Positions 51,311 through 60,772 of a stretch of 64,000 bases of DNA are shown here, in pieces; within the stretch, counting starts at the first letter, position 1; each line of letters opens with the position of its first letter. A program made the translations under genes and the position numbers. The notes below the pieces were generated by a model. That model worked only from the letters and a program-made list of their open reading frames with translations. It was not told the DNA's origin and made no database searches. The stretch lies in NCBI GenBank assembly GCA_017577715.1, contig PKRC01000004.1, positions 142,088 through 206,087 of the forward strand. The letters run 5' to 3'. Source of the stretch: Clostridia bacterium. Its GTDB lineage: Bacteria > Bacillota > Clostridia > Caldicoprobacterales > Caldicoprobacteraceae.

Positions 51311-52786
51311 ATGGTCAAGATGACCTTGAATGCTGACATCAAAAAGGGGAAAATAAACAAAAATATTTATGGACACTTTGCCGAACATCTTGGCAGGTGC
51401 ATCTATGAAGGATTTTGGGTAGGTAAGGATTCGCCTATTCCCAACACTGACGGCATACGAGATGATGTGGTTGAGGCTTTGAAAAAAGTAAAGATACCCG
51501 TGCTGCGATGGCCGGGGGGATGTTTTGCCGATGAATATCACTGGATGGACGGCATTGGTCCCTATGAGAAGCGTCCTAAAACCATCAACACCCACTGGGG
51601 TGGAGTGGTGGAAAACAACCACTTTGGGACCCATGAGTTTTTCAGGCTGTGCGAACTGTTGGGTGCGGATGCGTATATAACCGGAAATGTGGGGAGCGGC
51701 ACTGTAAGGGAACTTCGCGAATGGATTGAGTACATAACCTTTGACGGCGATTCTTGGCTGGCCAATTTAAGAAGGGCAAACGGCAGAGAAAAGCCGTGGA
51801 GACTGCCTTATGTTGGCATAGGAAACGAGAACTGGGGTTGCGGAGGGAACATGCGTCCTGAATATTATGCTGACCTGTATCGTCAGTATGCTACTTATGT
51901 GCGCGATTTTAGCGGTAACAAGATTTATAAGATTGCTTGCGGTCCTTCGGATGCCAACTACCACTGGACCGAGGTGCTGATGAGGGAAGCCGGGCGCTAT
52001 ATGGATGGCTTGAGCCTGCATTATTACACCGTGCCGGGTACCTGGCAAAAGAAGGGGTCAGCTACCCAGTTTGACGAAGGTGAATGGTTTATAACCATGA
52101 AGAAGACGCTGCTTATGGATGAGCTTATTACCAAGCATTCCACCATTATGGATCGGTACGACCCCGAAAAGCGGGTAGGGCTTATTGTGGATGAGTGGGG
52201 TACATGGTATGACGTTGAGCCTGGCACCAACCCGGGATTCTTGTATCAGCAGAACACCCTGAGGGATGCGCTGGTCGCGGGCATTAACCTTAACATATTC
52301 AACAACCATTGCGATAGGGTGCATATGGCCAACCTGGCTCAAACGGTAAACGTGCTGCAGGCCATGATTCTAACCGAGGGAGAAAAGATGATCGTTACGC
52401 CTACCTATCATGTATTCGATATGTATAAAGTACATCAGGATGCTACGCTGCTCTCTCTGGATTTCACCAGCAGCCTGTACAGCTATGGCGACGACAGCAT
52501 TCCTCAGATAAGTGCCTCTGCTTCCGAAGACGACCAGGGCAGGATTCATATATCGCTGTGCAATCTCGATCCCAATTCGGTAGCCGACATACGCTGCGAG
52601 CTGAGGGGGACGCGCAGGACCAAGGTGAGCGGAACCATACTGACATCTTCTGAGATGAATACCCACAATACCTTTGATGAGCCCAATGCCATTAAGCCTA
52701 CCACCTTTAGCGATGCTACCCTGGTGGATAACGTGTTGGAAGTCAAGCTTCCATCCAAGTCGGTAGTAGTGTTGACCCTTGAGTAG
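51311..52786 (+). CDS. abfA: Alpha-L-arabinofuranosidase, GH51
   Basis: Retaining glycoside hydrolase of 491 residues that frees arabinose from arabinoxylan and arabinan fragments. (beta/alpha)8 barrel (about 30-380) with RWPGGCFADEYHW, the acid/base Glu173 in GIGNENWGCGG and the nucleophile Glu295 in VDEWGTWY; a C-terminal beta sandwich follows. No signal peptide, so it acts inside the cell on imported oligosaccharides, as in Geobacillus and Bacillus GH51 enzymes. AGGAGGG precedes the ATG. Likely controlled by the divergent ArsR-type gene. Confidence 0.96.
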   Translation: MVKMTLNADIKKGKINKNIYGHFAEHLGRCIYEGFWVGKDSPIPNTDGIRDDVVEALKKVKIPVLRWPGGCFADEYHWMDGIGPYEKRPKTINTHWGGVVENNHFGTHEFFRLCELLGADAYITGNVGSGTVRELREWIEYITFDGDSWLANLRRANGREKPWRLPYVGIGNENWGCGGNMRPEYYADLYRQYATYVRDFSGNKIYKIACGPSDANYHWTEVLMREAGRYMDGLSLHYYTVPGTWQKKGSATQFDEGEWFITMKKTLLMDELITKHSTIMDRYDPEKRVGLIVDEWGTWYDVEPGTNPGFLYQQNTLRDALVAGINLNIFNNHCDRVHMANLAQTVNVLQAMILTEGEKMIVTPTYHVFDMYKVHQDATLLSLDFTSSLYSYGDDSIPQISASASEDDQGRIHISLCNLDPNSVADIRCELRGTRRTKVSGTILTSSEMNTHNTFDEPNAIKPTTFSDATLVDNVLEVKLPSKSVVVLTLE

Positions 52787-52853
52787 AAAGATGCGGCTTA
52801 AGGGGATATGCTGTCAGCAAGCATGAGTCTAGCCTTTTTAAGGAGTGTTATCC

Positions 52854-53114
52854 ATGAAAAACGGTGAATGCAAGGGATGTAGCGCTACCGTTAGGCTTTC
52901 GCAGGAAGAGATAGACGAAATATTCGGCCAAACGCTTAAGGTAAAAAATATCAAACTGGCAACCCAGGAGGAGTATAACCGCAGGCTTGAGATTTGTAAG
53001 AAATGCCAGTATTTAGATTACGGTACTACGTGCAGGCTGTGCGGCTGTCTGGTACAGGTTAAGGCAAAGTTGGCTGGCGCACGGTGCCCTTATCCATATC
53101 AGCCCAAGTGGTAA
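52854..53114 (+). CDS. DUF6171-type small Cys-rich protein
   Basis: Protein of 86 residues with several Cys: CKGC near the start, then CKKCQYL, and CRLCGCLV with a later CPYP. These could bind two zinc ions or a cluster. The layout fits the DUF6171 family of Firmicutes, function unknown. AAGGAG precedes the ATG at 52854. It may be read through from abfA, 67 bases upstream, but a functional link is not evident. Confidence 0.75.
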   Translation: MKNGECKGCSATVRLSQEEIDEIFGQTLKVKNIKLATQEEYNRRLEICKKCQYLDYGTTCRLCGCLVQVKAKLAGARCPYPYQPKW

Positions 53115-53127
53115 TGGCTTTTTAAGC

Positions 53128-53166
53128 AGCCCCTGAGGGATTTTCCTGGGGGCTTTTCTTTTTATT
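53128..53166 (+). terminator. Terminator after the DUF6171-type gene
   Basis: AGCCCC (53128-53133) pairs with GGGGCT (53149-53154), with further pairing inside (AGG with CCT), followed by a long T-rich stretch. Confidence 0.7.
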
Positions 53167-53357
53167 TTTTGCAAGCTTAACTGTAGAAAGGAAATAAGTG
53201 GAATTATATGAAAACAGGTTATGATTTTATATTCCATGGATGGCATATCCAATTTAATATGCTTTTGCGGTTGTGCATTTTAGGAGATAATCCTCAAAGA
53301 AGCCAAGCGCTTGAAATGCAGGATATACAGCAGTATGTTTCGGAAGGGGGAGAGAAA

Positions 53358-53441
53358 ATGTATTTGACAGTTTGCCAGATGATGCGTTATGTCCGTTTTA
53401 AGTTAAAGAGCTTTAGAAAACATGAAATATGCAAATTTTAA
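53358..53441 (+). CDS. Possible 27-residue peptide gene
   Basis: An ATG at 53358 stands 7 bases after GGGGGAG and opens 27 codons to TAA, with a basic product (VRFKLKSFRKHEICKF at the end). A longer in-frame start at 53208 has a poorly placed ribosome site. Not recognised. It may be a small peptide, a remnant or chance; the 445-base gap before the aspartokinase gene holds nothing else. Confidence 0.3.
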   Translation: MYLTVCQMMRYVRFKLKSFRKHEICKF

Positions 53442-53559
53442 AATTGCAAATTTTCAAATTTTACGAGGCTTAAACTGATGGCCGTGCTTGACTTTTATTT
53501 TATACACCTCTATAATAATCCTTGTTATTCTAGCTTTAGGAGGATTGAAGGAAGTGGGA

Positions 53560-54879
53560 GTGATAGTTGCAAAATTCGGGGGGACGTCCCTTGCCAATGC
53601 TGAGCAGTTTTGTAAAGTTCGTAAAATAATATTGAGCGATCCGCGAAGGCGATATGTGGTGGTATCTGCTCCAGGGAAGTGCCACAGCGATGACACCAAA
53701 ATAACAGATCTCTTGTATACCTGTTACGAAAAAGCCAGCCGTGGGGAGCGGTTTGAAGATGTATTTGAGACGATAGCGCAGCGTTATCGGGATATAATCA
53801 AGGGGTTAAACCTCGATTTGGATTTTGAGCCATTGTTGCGCGATATCAAGGATAGAATCGCGGCCGGCGCTTCGGTGGACTACGTTGCAAGTCGAGGCGA
53901 ATATTTAAACGGCATTATCATGGCAAAGCTACTGGGATATGACTTCATTGACGCAGCAGATATCATATTCTTCGATCAAAACGGCGTATTTGATAGTGAA
54001 CGCACCAACGAGGCTGTGGCACGGCGCTTGAGCCAGCATCAGCGGGCTGTCATCCCCGGATTTTATGGCTCCATGCCCAATGGAGAAATAAAGACCTTCC
54101 CTAGAGGGGGATCGGATATAACCGGTGCTATAATAGCGCGAGGGGCGAATGCCGAGGTATATGAGAATTGGACCGACGTTTCGGGATTTTTGATGGCTGA
54201 CCCCCGCATAGTTGAAAATCCAAAGCCCATCCGCAAGATTACTTATCGTGAGCTGCGAGAGTTGGCCTATATGGGAGCCAATGTGCTTCACGAGGATTCC
54301 ATATTTCCTGTCAAAAAGGCCGGCATACCGGTGCACATCAGGAACACCAATGCCCCTGAAGATCCGGGTACTATAATAGTAAACGAGGCAGAACCGGTTG
54401 CTTGTACAGGGGGTATAACGGGCATAGCCGGCCGGAAGGGGTTTACGGTGATTGCTATAGAGAAGACGTTGATGAATGTGGAATTGGGTTTTGGACGGCG
54501 TCTGCTCTCCATCCTGGAATCCAACGGCATCTCCTTTGAACACATGCCGTCGGGCATAGACACCATATCCCTGGTGATTGCCGACTCACAGCTGGATGGA
54601 AAGCTTGATAAAGTGGTTGAGGAGATCAAGGCACAGCTCAATCCCGATTCGGTAGAGGTTCACTCGAACATGGCGCTCATTGCCACTGTGGGCCGCGGTA
54701 TGGCTCATACCCCTGGCATAGCCGCGAAATTGTTCACAGCGCTGGGTAAGGAAGGCATAAACGTTAGGATGATTGACCAGGGGTCTAGCGAGATCAACAT
54801 AATCGTGGGAGTGGAAAGTGACGACTTGGAGCGAGCAGTCAGGGCTATCTACTATGCTTTTGTAGACGGATGTAAGTGA
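53560..54879 (+). CDS. Aspartate kinase
   Basis: Enzyme of 439 residues that phosphorylates aspartate, the first step to lysine, threonine and methionine. Kinase domain (about 1-290) begins VAKFGGTSLANAEQF and has SRGEYLNGIIMAKLLG and TFPRGGSDITGAIIA; C-terminal ACT domains (about 300-439; FTVIAIEKTLMNVELGFG, ALIATVGRGMAHTPG, GSSEINIIVGVESDD) bind the end-product amino acid. It is a monofunctional ThrA/LysC-type enzyme. GTG 53560 follows AAGGAAG; GTG 53554 and earlier starts are possible. Which amino acid inhibits it cannot be read here. Confidence 0.93.
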   Translation: MIVAKFGGTSLANAEQFCKVRKIILSDPRRRYVVVSAPGKCHSDDTKITDLLYTCYEKASRGERFEDVFETIAQRYRDIIKGLNLDLDFEPLLRDIKDRIAAGASVDYVASRGEYLNGIIMAKLLGYDFIDAADIIFFDQNGVFDSERTNEAVARRLSQHQRAVIPGFYGSMPNGEIKTFPRGGSDITGAIIARGANAEVYENWTDVSGFLMADPRIVENPKPIRKITYRELRELAYMGANVLHEDSIFPVKKAGIPVHIRNTNAPEDPGTIIVNEAEPVACTGGITGIAGRKGFTVIAIEKTLMNVELGFGRRLLSILESNGISFEHMPSGIDTISLVIADSQLDGKLDKVVEEIKAQLNPDSVEVHSNMALIATVGRGMAHTPGIAAKLFTALGKEGINVRMIDQGSSEINIIVGVESDDLERAVRAIYYAFVDGCK

Positions 54880-54905
54880 AAAATTGCAAAAATTGCAGCC
54901 AACCC

Positions 54906-54934
54906 TTTACAAATGATTATGTTTTGATTATAAT
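54906..54934 (+). promoter_or_regulatory. Promoter of the T-box/ileS unit
   Basis: TTTACA (54906-54911), 17-base spacer, TATAAT (54929-54934). The same two hexamers and spacing as the tRNA-Ala promoter. Confidence 0.8.
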
Positions 54935-55014
54935 ACTTGCAAAAGGGAAGTTGCATTGAGAATATCAAATAAATAAATACGGGATAATGATAAAGCGGTT
55001 CTGTAGCTTAAGTA

Positions 55015-55306
55015 AAACGTGATGAAGGGGAGAAGTAGGTACCTTTGATGGCACAGCGAGCCGGGGATGGTGCGAGCCCGGTCCACAACAGAGGTACTGA
55101 ATATCACCCCGGAACGGCCGGCCGAAAGGTGTTGCTATGTGGCGGCACGCGAGTAAGCTAGGACGGGTCCCTGCCGTTATAGAGGGAGCATATAGGGTCT
55201 TCCTGTATGCGTATAAAGGGGGTACGCGCCAGCCGTGTACCAAATCAGGTGGTACCGCGGAAGTTAAGCCTTTCGTCCTGATATCGGATGAAAGGCTTTT
55301 ATTTTT
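55015..55306 (+). ncRNA. Isoleucine T-box leader
   Basis: Leader of about 290 bases before ileS. Stem I includes the AGTAGGTACCT bulge region and the specifier loop GAATATCACC with the codon ATC (55103-55105), which calls tRNA-Ile. The conserved T-box AGGTGGTACCGCGG is at 55247-55260, and the terminator stem is 55266-55278 with 55286-55298 (one G-U), followed by a T-run. Uncharged tRNA-Ile should stabilise the antiterminator and switch on ileS. Confidence 0.95.
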
Positions 55307-55474
55307 ATGTATTTATGTAAAAATTCTATATACCAATTGTTACGGAGATGATTTAAAAGGAAATCTTTAACAAGATAATATGGTTAAAGCTTGGCTCTTT
55401 TGAGAAAAGCTGTATTTGGAGCGTGTAAATTTAAATGCGCGACTATATTGAGATAATGGAGGGGACGAGACGGT

Positions 55475-58400
55475 ATGTATCAGAAGGTTTCAACCAGCCT
55501 GAACTTTGCCCAGAGGGAACAGAAAATATTGGAATTCTGGAAGCAAAACCGCATATTTGAAAAGAGCATGAAGCTTCGGGAAGGCTGTCCTACCTTTACC
55601 TTTTACGATGGACCTCCTACGGCAAACGGCAAGCCCCATATAGGGCACATACTTACCCGCGTGATAAAGGACATCATCCCCAGATATAGGACCATGAAGG
55701 GGTACAATGTATTGCGCAAGGCGGGATGGGATACCCACGGCTTGCCGGTGGAGCTGGAGGTGGAAAAGGAACTGGGCATAAACGGCAAGCCCGAGATCGA
55801 GAAGTATGGCATCGAGCCCTTTATTAACAGGTGCAAGCAGAGCGTATGGAAGTATAAGCAGGAATGGGAACGCATGAGCGAAAGGGTTGCCTTTTGGGCC
55901 GACATGGAGAACCCTTACGTAACCTATCACAACGAATACATCGAATCGGTGTGGTGGGCTCTCAAGAAGATATGGGAGAAAGGGCTTTTGTATAAAGGGC
56001 ATAAGGTGGTGCCTTATTGCCCGCGCTGCGGTACCTCACTGTCCAGCCATGAAGTGGCTCAAGGGTACAAAAAGGTCAAGGATCCATCCATTTATGTGAA
56101 ATTTAAGGTAAAGGGGCAGGACAACACCTTCCTTATGGCATGGACCACTACACCATGGACGCTGCCATCCAACGTGGCCCTCACTGTCAACGGCAACGAA
56201 ACCTATGTGAAGGTCAGGTGCGGTGACGAGATATACATTTTGGCCGAGGCACTGGCTCCTACCGTGCTCAAAGAAGGGTATGAGGTGCTGGAACGCATGA
56301 AGGGTTCAGATTTAGTGGGCACGGAATACGAGCCGCTGTTTGACTTTGCCGAAGTGGATAAAAAGGCTTATTATGTGGTGGCCGATGATTTTGTAACCTT
56401 AAGCGAAGGTACCGGGATAGTCCACACCGCCCCCGCTTTTGGCGAGGATGACGCCAAGGTGGGGAGACAGTATGACCTACCTTTTGTCCAGCTGGTGGAT
56501 TCCGAGGGCAAATTTGTCGATGCCGTTGAGCCCTGGAAGGGCATGTTTGTCAAGGATGCCGATCCGCACATAATAAAGCACCTGCAGGAGAGAGGCCTGG
56601 TATACGCCGTGATGGAGTATGAGCACTCCTATCCTTTCTGTTGGCGGTGCGATACCCCGCTGCTATATTATGCCAGGGATACATGGTTCATCAAGATGAC
56701 GGCGGTGAAAGAGCAGCTGCTCAAGAACAACCGCCAGATCAACTGGCTGCCCGAGCACATAAGGGATGGCCGATTCGGCAACTTCCTGGAAAACGTAGTT
56801 GATTGGGGCTTGAGCCGCGAGCGGTACTGGGGTACGCCGCTGCCCATATGGGAATGCGAGTGCGGCTATCGCCATGTGGTGGGCAGCATAGCCGAGCTTA
56901 AGGAGATGGGGCAAAACGTGCCTGATGATATCGAACTTCACAAGCCCTACATCGACCGCGTATTCTTAAAGTGCCCCGTATGCGGCAATGATAGGATGAA
57001 GAGGGTGCCAGAAGTTATAGACTGCTGGTTTGATTCGGGCTCCATGCCCTTTGCCCAGTGGCATTATCCTTTTGAAAATCAGGACAAGTTCCACAAACAT
57101 TTCCCTGCCGACTTCATAAGCGAGGCTATAGACCAGACCCGCGGTTGGTTCTATACCTTGTTGGCAATTTCCACGTTGCTGTTTGACCAGCCACCTTATA
57201 AGAATGTCATAGTGTTGGGGCTTGTGCTGGACAAGGATGGGCAAAAGATGAGCAAGCACAAGGGCAACGTGGTGGATCCATGGGAGGTACTTAACAGCCA
57301 GGGAGCCGACGCGGTACGGTGGTACTTCTATATAAACAGCGCGCCGTGGTTGCCCAGCCGCTTTTCGGCCGAAGCGGTTAGCGAGGCGCAGAGAAAGTTT
57401 ATGGGTACCCTGTGGAACACCTACGCATTCTTCGTGCTATATGCCAACATCGACCAGTTTGATCCCACCAAGTATACTCTGGAGTACGACAAGCTATCGG
57501 TAATGGATAGGTGGATTCTGTCCAGGCTGCACTCGCTTATAGCTACGGTGGACGACAATTTGAGCAACTATCGCATCACTGAGGCTGCAAGGGCCATCCA
57601 GGATTTTGTGGACGACTTGAGCAACTGGTATGTCAGGAGGAGCCGTGAACGCTTCTGGCAGAAGGGTATGCCGCAGGACAAGATAAACGCGTACATGACC
57701 CTGTACACCGTATTGGTAGAGCTGGCTAAGCTGGCAGCGCCCTTTGTGCCATTTATTACCGAGGAGATATACTGCAACCTGGTAAGAAGCGTACGAAGCG
57801 ATGCTCCCGAGAGCGTGCACTTGTGCGATTATCCGGAGTCTGACCCCAAATGGATCGACAAAGAGCTGGAAAGAAACATGGACGTGGTGCTTAAATTGGT
57901 GAGCCTGGGGCGTGCCTGCCGCAATACGGCCAATATCAAGATACGCCAGCCTCTTAAAGCGCTGTATGCAAAGCTGGACTTCAGCCTGCCCGAAAGCTTT
58001 ATGGAGCTGGTTAAGGATGAGCTCAACGTCAAAGAAGTGGTACTCACCGATGACATTGACAGGTTTACCGTTGTGACCATGAAGCCGCAGCTTAAGAGCG
58101 TGGGGCCCAAATATGGTAAGCTTGTTCCCAAAATTTCAGAGGCGCTAAAGGTGGTGGATGGGAAGAAGGCGCTCCAGGATTTTGAAAACGGCAAGCCTCT
58201 TGTTCTGACCATAGACGGCATGACGGTAGAGCTTACCAAGGATGATGTCCTTATCGAAACCGGGCACATGGAAGGCTTCGTGGTGGAGAGCGACTACAAT
58301 ATGACGGTGGCTCTGGACACCAACCTTACGCCCGAGCTAATCGAGGAAGGCTTTGTACGGGAGATCGTCAGCAAAGTACAGAACATGAGGAAGGAGGCTG

Positions 58401-58594
58401 GCTTTGAGGTAACTGACCGGATCGCGTTGTATTATCGCGACAATGATAGGATTGCAGGAATAATTGAGCGTAACAAGGAGGCAATAGCCGAGGAAGTCCT
58501 GGCGCAGGAGATCCTTCAGGGGGATGCCGACGGATACACCAAGGAATGGAACATAAATGATGAAAGGGTAACCTTTACCGTTGTCAAGAAATAA
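55475..58594 (+). CDS. ileS: Isoleucyl-tRNA synthetase, type 2 (eukaryote-like)
   Basis: Class I synthetase of 1039 residues that charges tRNA-Ile and edits valine. HIGH motif in PTANGKPHIGHILTR, editing CP1 domain with TTTPWTLPSN, zinc Cys motifs (CPRCGTS, CPVCGND), KMSKH in GQKMSKHKGN, and an anticodon domain with FVDDLSNWYVRRSRERFW. Length and the C-terminal region are those of the IleRS2 group, which is often insensitive to mupirocin, rather than the about 920-residue bacterial type. GGAGGGG precedes the ATG. Controlled by the T-box upstream. Confidence 0.95.
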   Translation: MYQKVSTSLNFAQREQKILEFWKQNRIFEKSMKLREGCPTFTFYDGPPTANGKPHIGHILTRVIKDIIPRYRTMKGYNVLRKAGWDTHGLPVELEVEKELGINGKPEIEKYGIEPFINRCKQSVWKYKQEWERMSERVAFWADMENPYVTYHNEYIESVWWALKKIWEKGLLYKGHKVVPYCPRCGTSLSSHEVAQGYKKVKDPSIYVKFKVKGQDNTFLMAWTTTPWTLPSNVALTVNGNETYVKVRCGDEIYILAEALAPTVLKEGYEVLERMKGSDLVGTEYEPLFDFAEVDKKAYYVVADDFVTLSEGTGIVHTAPAFGEDDAKVGRQYDLPFVQLVDSEGKFVDAVEPWKGMFVKDADPHIIKHLQERGLVYAVMEYEHSYPFCWRCDTPLLYYARDTWFIKMTAVKEQLLKNNRQINWLPEHIRDGRFGNFLENVVDWGLSRERYWGTPLPIWECECGYRHVVGSIAELKEMGQNVPDDIELHKPYIDRVFLKCPVCGNDRMKRVPEVIDCWFDSGSMPFAQWHYPFENQDKFHKHFPADFISEAIDQTRGWFYTLLAISTLLFDQPPYKNVIVLGLVLDKDGQKMSKHKGNVVDPWEVLNSQGADAVRWYFYINSAPWLPSRFSAEAVSEAQRKFMGTLWNTYAFFVLYANIDQFDPTKYTLEYDKLSVMDRWILSRLHSLIATVDDNLSNYRITEAARAIQDFVDDLSNWYVRRSRERFWQKGMPQDKINAYMTLYTVLVELAKLAAPFVPFITEEIYCNLVRSVRSDAPESVHLCDYPESDPKWIDKELERNMDVVLKLVSLGRACRNTANIKIRQPLKALYAKLDFSLPESFMELVKDELNVKEVVLTDDIDRFTVVTMKPQLKSVGPKYGKLVPKISEALKVVDGKKALQDFENGKPLVLTIDGMTVELTKDDVLIETGHMEGFVVESDYNMTVALDTNLTPELIEEGFVREIVSKVQNMRKEAGFEVTDRIALYYRDNDRIAGIIERNKEAIAEEVLAQEILQGDADGYTKEWNINDERVTFTVVKK

Positions 58595-58790
58595 GGCTTT
58601 AGAAATGCGAGGGGGGCTTATTGGGCTCCCTCAATTTGTTTAGGGGAAAGGTGTGGTGGACCATCAAGGGGTATTAGCTCCCTGTTTTTATTAACTGATC
58701 ATGGCTTTTCTGCTTTAAAAGGTCAAAGTATTATTGGAGGGAGCAGAAGTGGTGATGAAGATGTATAAAGCGCTCAATGTGCTGTGTGGC

Positions 58791-58820
58791 TTGACATTAC
58801 TGTAGATGGGGTATTATAAA
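58791..58820 (+). promoter_or_regulatory. Promoter of the cyclase gene
   Basis: TTGACA (58791-58796), 18-base spacer, TATAAA (58815-58820), about 28 bases before the start codon. Confidence 0.6.
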
Positions 58821-58848
58821 ATTAAAGAGAAAATAAGGGGGAATATTT

Positions 58849-59481
58849 ATGAGATGGATTGACATAACTCTGCCCATGGAAGAAAGCCGTGCGCCTTGGC
58901 CGGGCGATACCCCGTTTACCCGCCGCGTAACTCGCGAGATAGGCAAGGGGTCCAATGCCAACGTATCCGCCATTGAGTGCAGTTCACATTTCGGAACTCA
59001 TCTGGATGCTCCTTATCATTTCATACCCGATGGCAAAAAGGTTGACGAGCTGGATTTAAACCTGCTAATTGGGCCCTGCCAGGTGGTTGAGGTTCCCGCC
59101 AAAGGCCATCATGTTGACCTTGAGGCCCTTAAAAGGCTGGTGGTGCCGGGGGTCAAGAGATTGCTCATCAAGACTACCAACTCGCAAATGATAAAGGACA
59201 GGGAGTTTCATAGGGACTACGTAGGGATATCGGCGGAGGCGGGGGAATGGCTGCTTGAGCAGGGCGTAAGGCTGCTTGGCATAGACTATTTCTCCATAGG
59301 CGCATACGGCGATACCAAGGATGTACACACCGTATTTCTGGGACGCAATGATACGGTAGCCCTGGAAGGGATTGACCTCTCAAACGTGCAGCCGGGAATG
59401 TACTATTTAATATGCCTGCCTATGAAGATTGCAGGGGGCGATGGAGCACCCGTGAGGGCAGTACTGGGCGCCGAAGATTGA
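58849..59481 (+). CDS. Cyclase family protein (kynurenine formamidase-like)
   Basis: Metal-dependent amidohydrolase of 210 residues. The hallmark HFGTHLDAPYHF (HxGTHxDxPxH) binds zinc or manganese; the early ITLPMEESRAPWPGDTPF and the late GIDYFSIGAYGDTKDVH segments are also typical. The family includes kynurenine formamidase and isatin hydrolase; no tryptophan-degradation gene is beside it, so the substrate is open. Possible first gene of the unit with endoQ, 33 bases downstream. Confidence 0.9.
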   Translation: MRWIDITLPMEESRAPWPGDTPFTRRVTREIGKGSNANVSAIECSSHFGTHLDAPYHFIPDGKKVDELDLNLLIGPCQVVEVPAKGHHVDLEALKRLVVPGVKRLLIKTTNSQMIKDREFHRDYVGISAEAGEWLLEQGVRLLGIDYFSIGAYGDTKDVHTVFLGRNDTVALEGIDLSNVQPGMYYLICLPMKIAGGDGAPVRAVLGAED

Positions 59482-59514
59482 CCTTTGAAAATGAAAAGTA
59501 GGAGCAGCATAAGC

Positions 59515-60729
59515 ATGAAGGAGTACTTTGTGGATTTGCACGTCCATATCGGAAGGTCTTCGGATGGAAAAGTGGTCAAGCAGGGCACTTCCAAAGAGCT
59601 GACCTTTGCAAACATCGCCTATGAGGCGCGCTATCGCAAGGGGATAAACGTCATAGGGGTGGTGGATTGCGTCTCCCCCTGGGTCATAAAGGATATAGAA
59701 GACATGCTGGAAAGAGGCGATGTGGAAGAGCTGCCCCAAGGGGGGATGATGTATCGGGATGACCTGGTCATACTTCTGGGCTCCGAGATTGAGACACGGG
59801 AAAAAGGGGGCGGCCATGCCCATTCTCTGATATTTTTCCCTTACCTGTGGCAGGTCAAGGAGTTTTCCCGTATAATGGAAGACTACATGCCCAACCTGGC
59901 GGAAAATCCCACCCTGAGCAGGCTTTCAGGGCAGCAGCTTTTCGATATAGCCGATGCTCTGGGCGGCTTTTATATGCCGGCGCATGTGTTTACGCCATAC
60001 AAGAGCTTTTACGGCAACTGCACCCACAGCCTGCACACCGTCTTTGATGAGAGCTCCTTTGCCAAAATTCCTGCGGTGGAGCTGGGCTTGAGTGCCGATA
60101 CCTACATGGCCAGTTTGCTCTCCGAGCTGGACGGAAAGGCTTTCACCAGCAACTCGGATGCCCATTCGCTACTCAGAATTGGCAGGGAGTACAACGTTAT
60201 GAGGCTTGCTAGTTTGAATTATGACGAGGTGCTCAAGGCCCTAAAGGGCCAGGATGGGAGGGAAATTGTGGCCAATTACGGCCTTGACCCCAAGCTGGGG
60301 AAGTACCACAGGACCTTTTGCCTGCAGTGCAATGAGATCACTGCTTTGCCGCCGCCGGTGCTCAAGTGTCCTAATGATTCAGGGCACAGAGTAGTGGTAG
60401 GGGTGAGGGACCGAATAGAGGTTATCAAGGATCGCCAGGACGATTCGACAGATGCTAAAGGTGGTTCCGCTAACAGAGCTTGGGGAACAAGACGTCCGCC
60501 CTATCATTATCAGGTGCCCCTTAATTTTTTGCCGGGGGTGGGACCCAAGACCATAGAGAAGCTCCTCAATGCCTTTGGCACCGAGATGAACATCCTGCAT
60601 AAGGTGGAGCCGGAGGATTTGGCAAAGGTGGTTCCCCAATCCATTGTGGATATGATAATAAAAGGGCGCGAGGGGCGCCTGGCCATAGCCCATGGAGGCG
60701 GGGGTATATACGGGAAGGTTGTGGAGTGA
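59515..60729 (+). CDS. Endonuclease Q-type DNA repair enzyme
   Basis: Protein of 404 residues. An N-terminal PHP domain has the metal-binding VDLHVHIGR (Asp7, His9, His11), LGSEIETREKGGGHAH, and SNSDAHS; a zinc-type CLQCNE with a later KCPNDSGH lies at about 275-310; the C-terminal helix-hairpin-helix is LPGVGPKTIEKLL. This is the layout of EndoQ, which cuts DNA 5' of deaminated bases (uracil, hypoxanthine) in Thermococcales and some Bacillus. ATG 59515 follows AGGAG; further in-frame starts lie upstream from 59485. Confidence 0.85.
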   Translation: MKEYFVDLHVHIGRSSDGKVVKQGTSKELTFANIAYEARYRKGINVIGVVDCVSPWVIKDIEDMLERGDVEELPQGGMMYRDDLVILLGSEIETREKGGGHAHSLIFFPYLWQVKEFSRIMEDYMPNLAENPTLSRLSGQQLFDIADALGGFYMPAHVFTPYKSFYGNCTHSLHTVFDESSFAKIPAVELGLSADTYMASLLSELDGKAFTSNSDAHSLLRIGREYNVMRLASLNYDEVLKALKGQDGREIVANYGLDPKLGKYHRTFCLQCNEITALPPPVLKCPNDSGHRVVVGVRDRIEVIKDRQDDSTDAKGGSANRAWGTRRPPYHYQVPLNFLPGVGPKTIEKLLNAFGTEMNILHKVEPEDLAKVVPQSIVDMIIKGREGRLAIAHGGGGIYGKVVE

Positions 60730-60772
60730 TATCGTTTTATCTTTTTGCATTGAAATTGAAAGGGAGTGCTGT

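Noticed and set aside
53208..53441. 77-codon frame as a full gene
   Set aside because: Ribosome site is too far from the first ATG; only the inner 27-codon start has a good site, and that is kept at low confidence.
58609..58632. GAGGG/CCCTC inverted repeat after ileS
   Set aside because: Only five pairs, with an unpaired G-rich inside and no T-run; too weak to call a terminator.
58755..58806. Tiny frame of 16 codons after a GGAGG site upstream of the cyclase gene
   Set aside because: It overlaps the -35 box of the cyclase promoter; no other sign of function.
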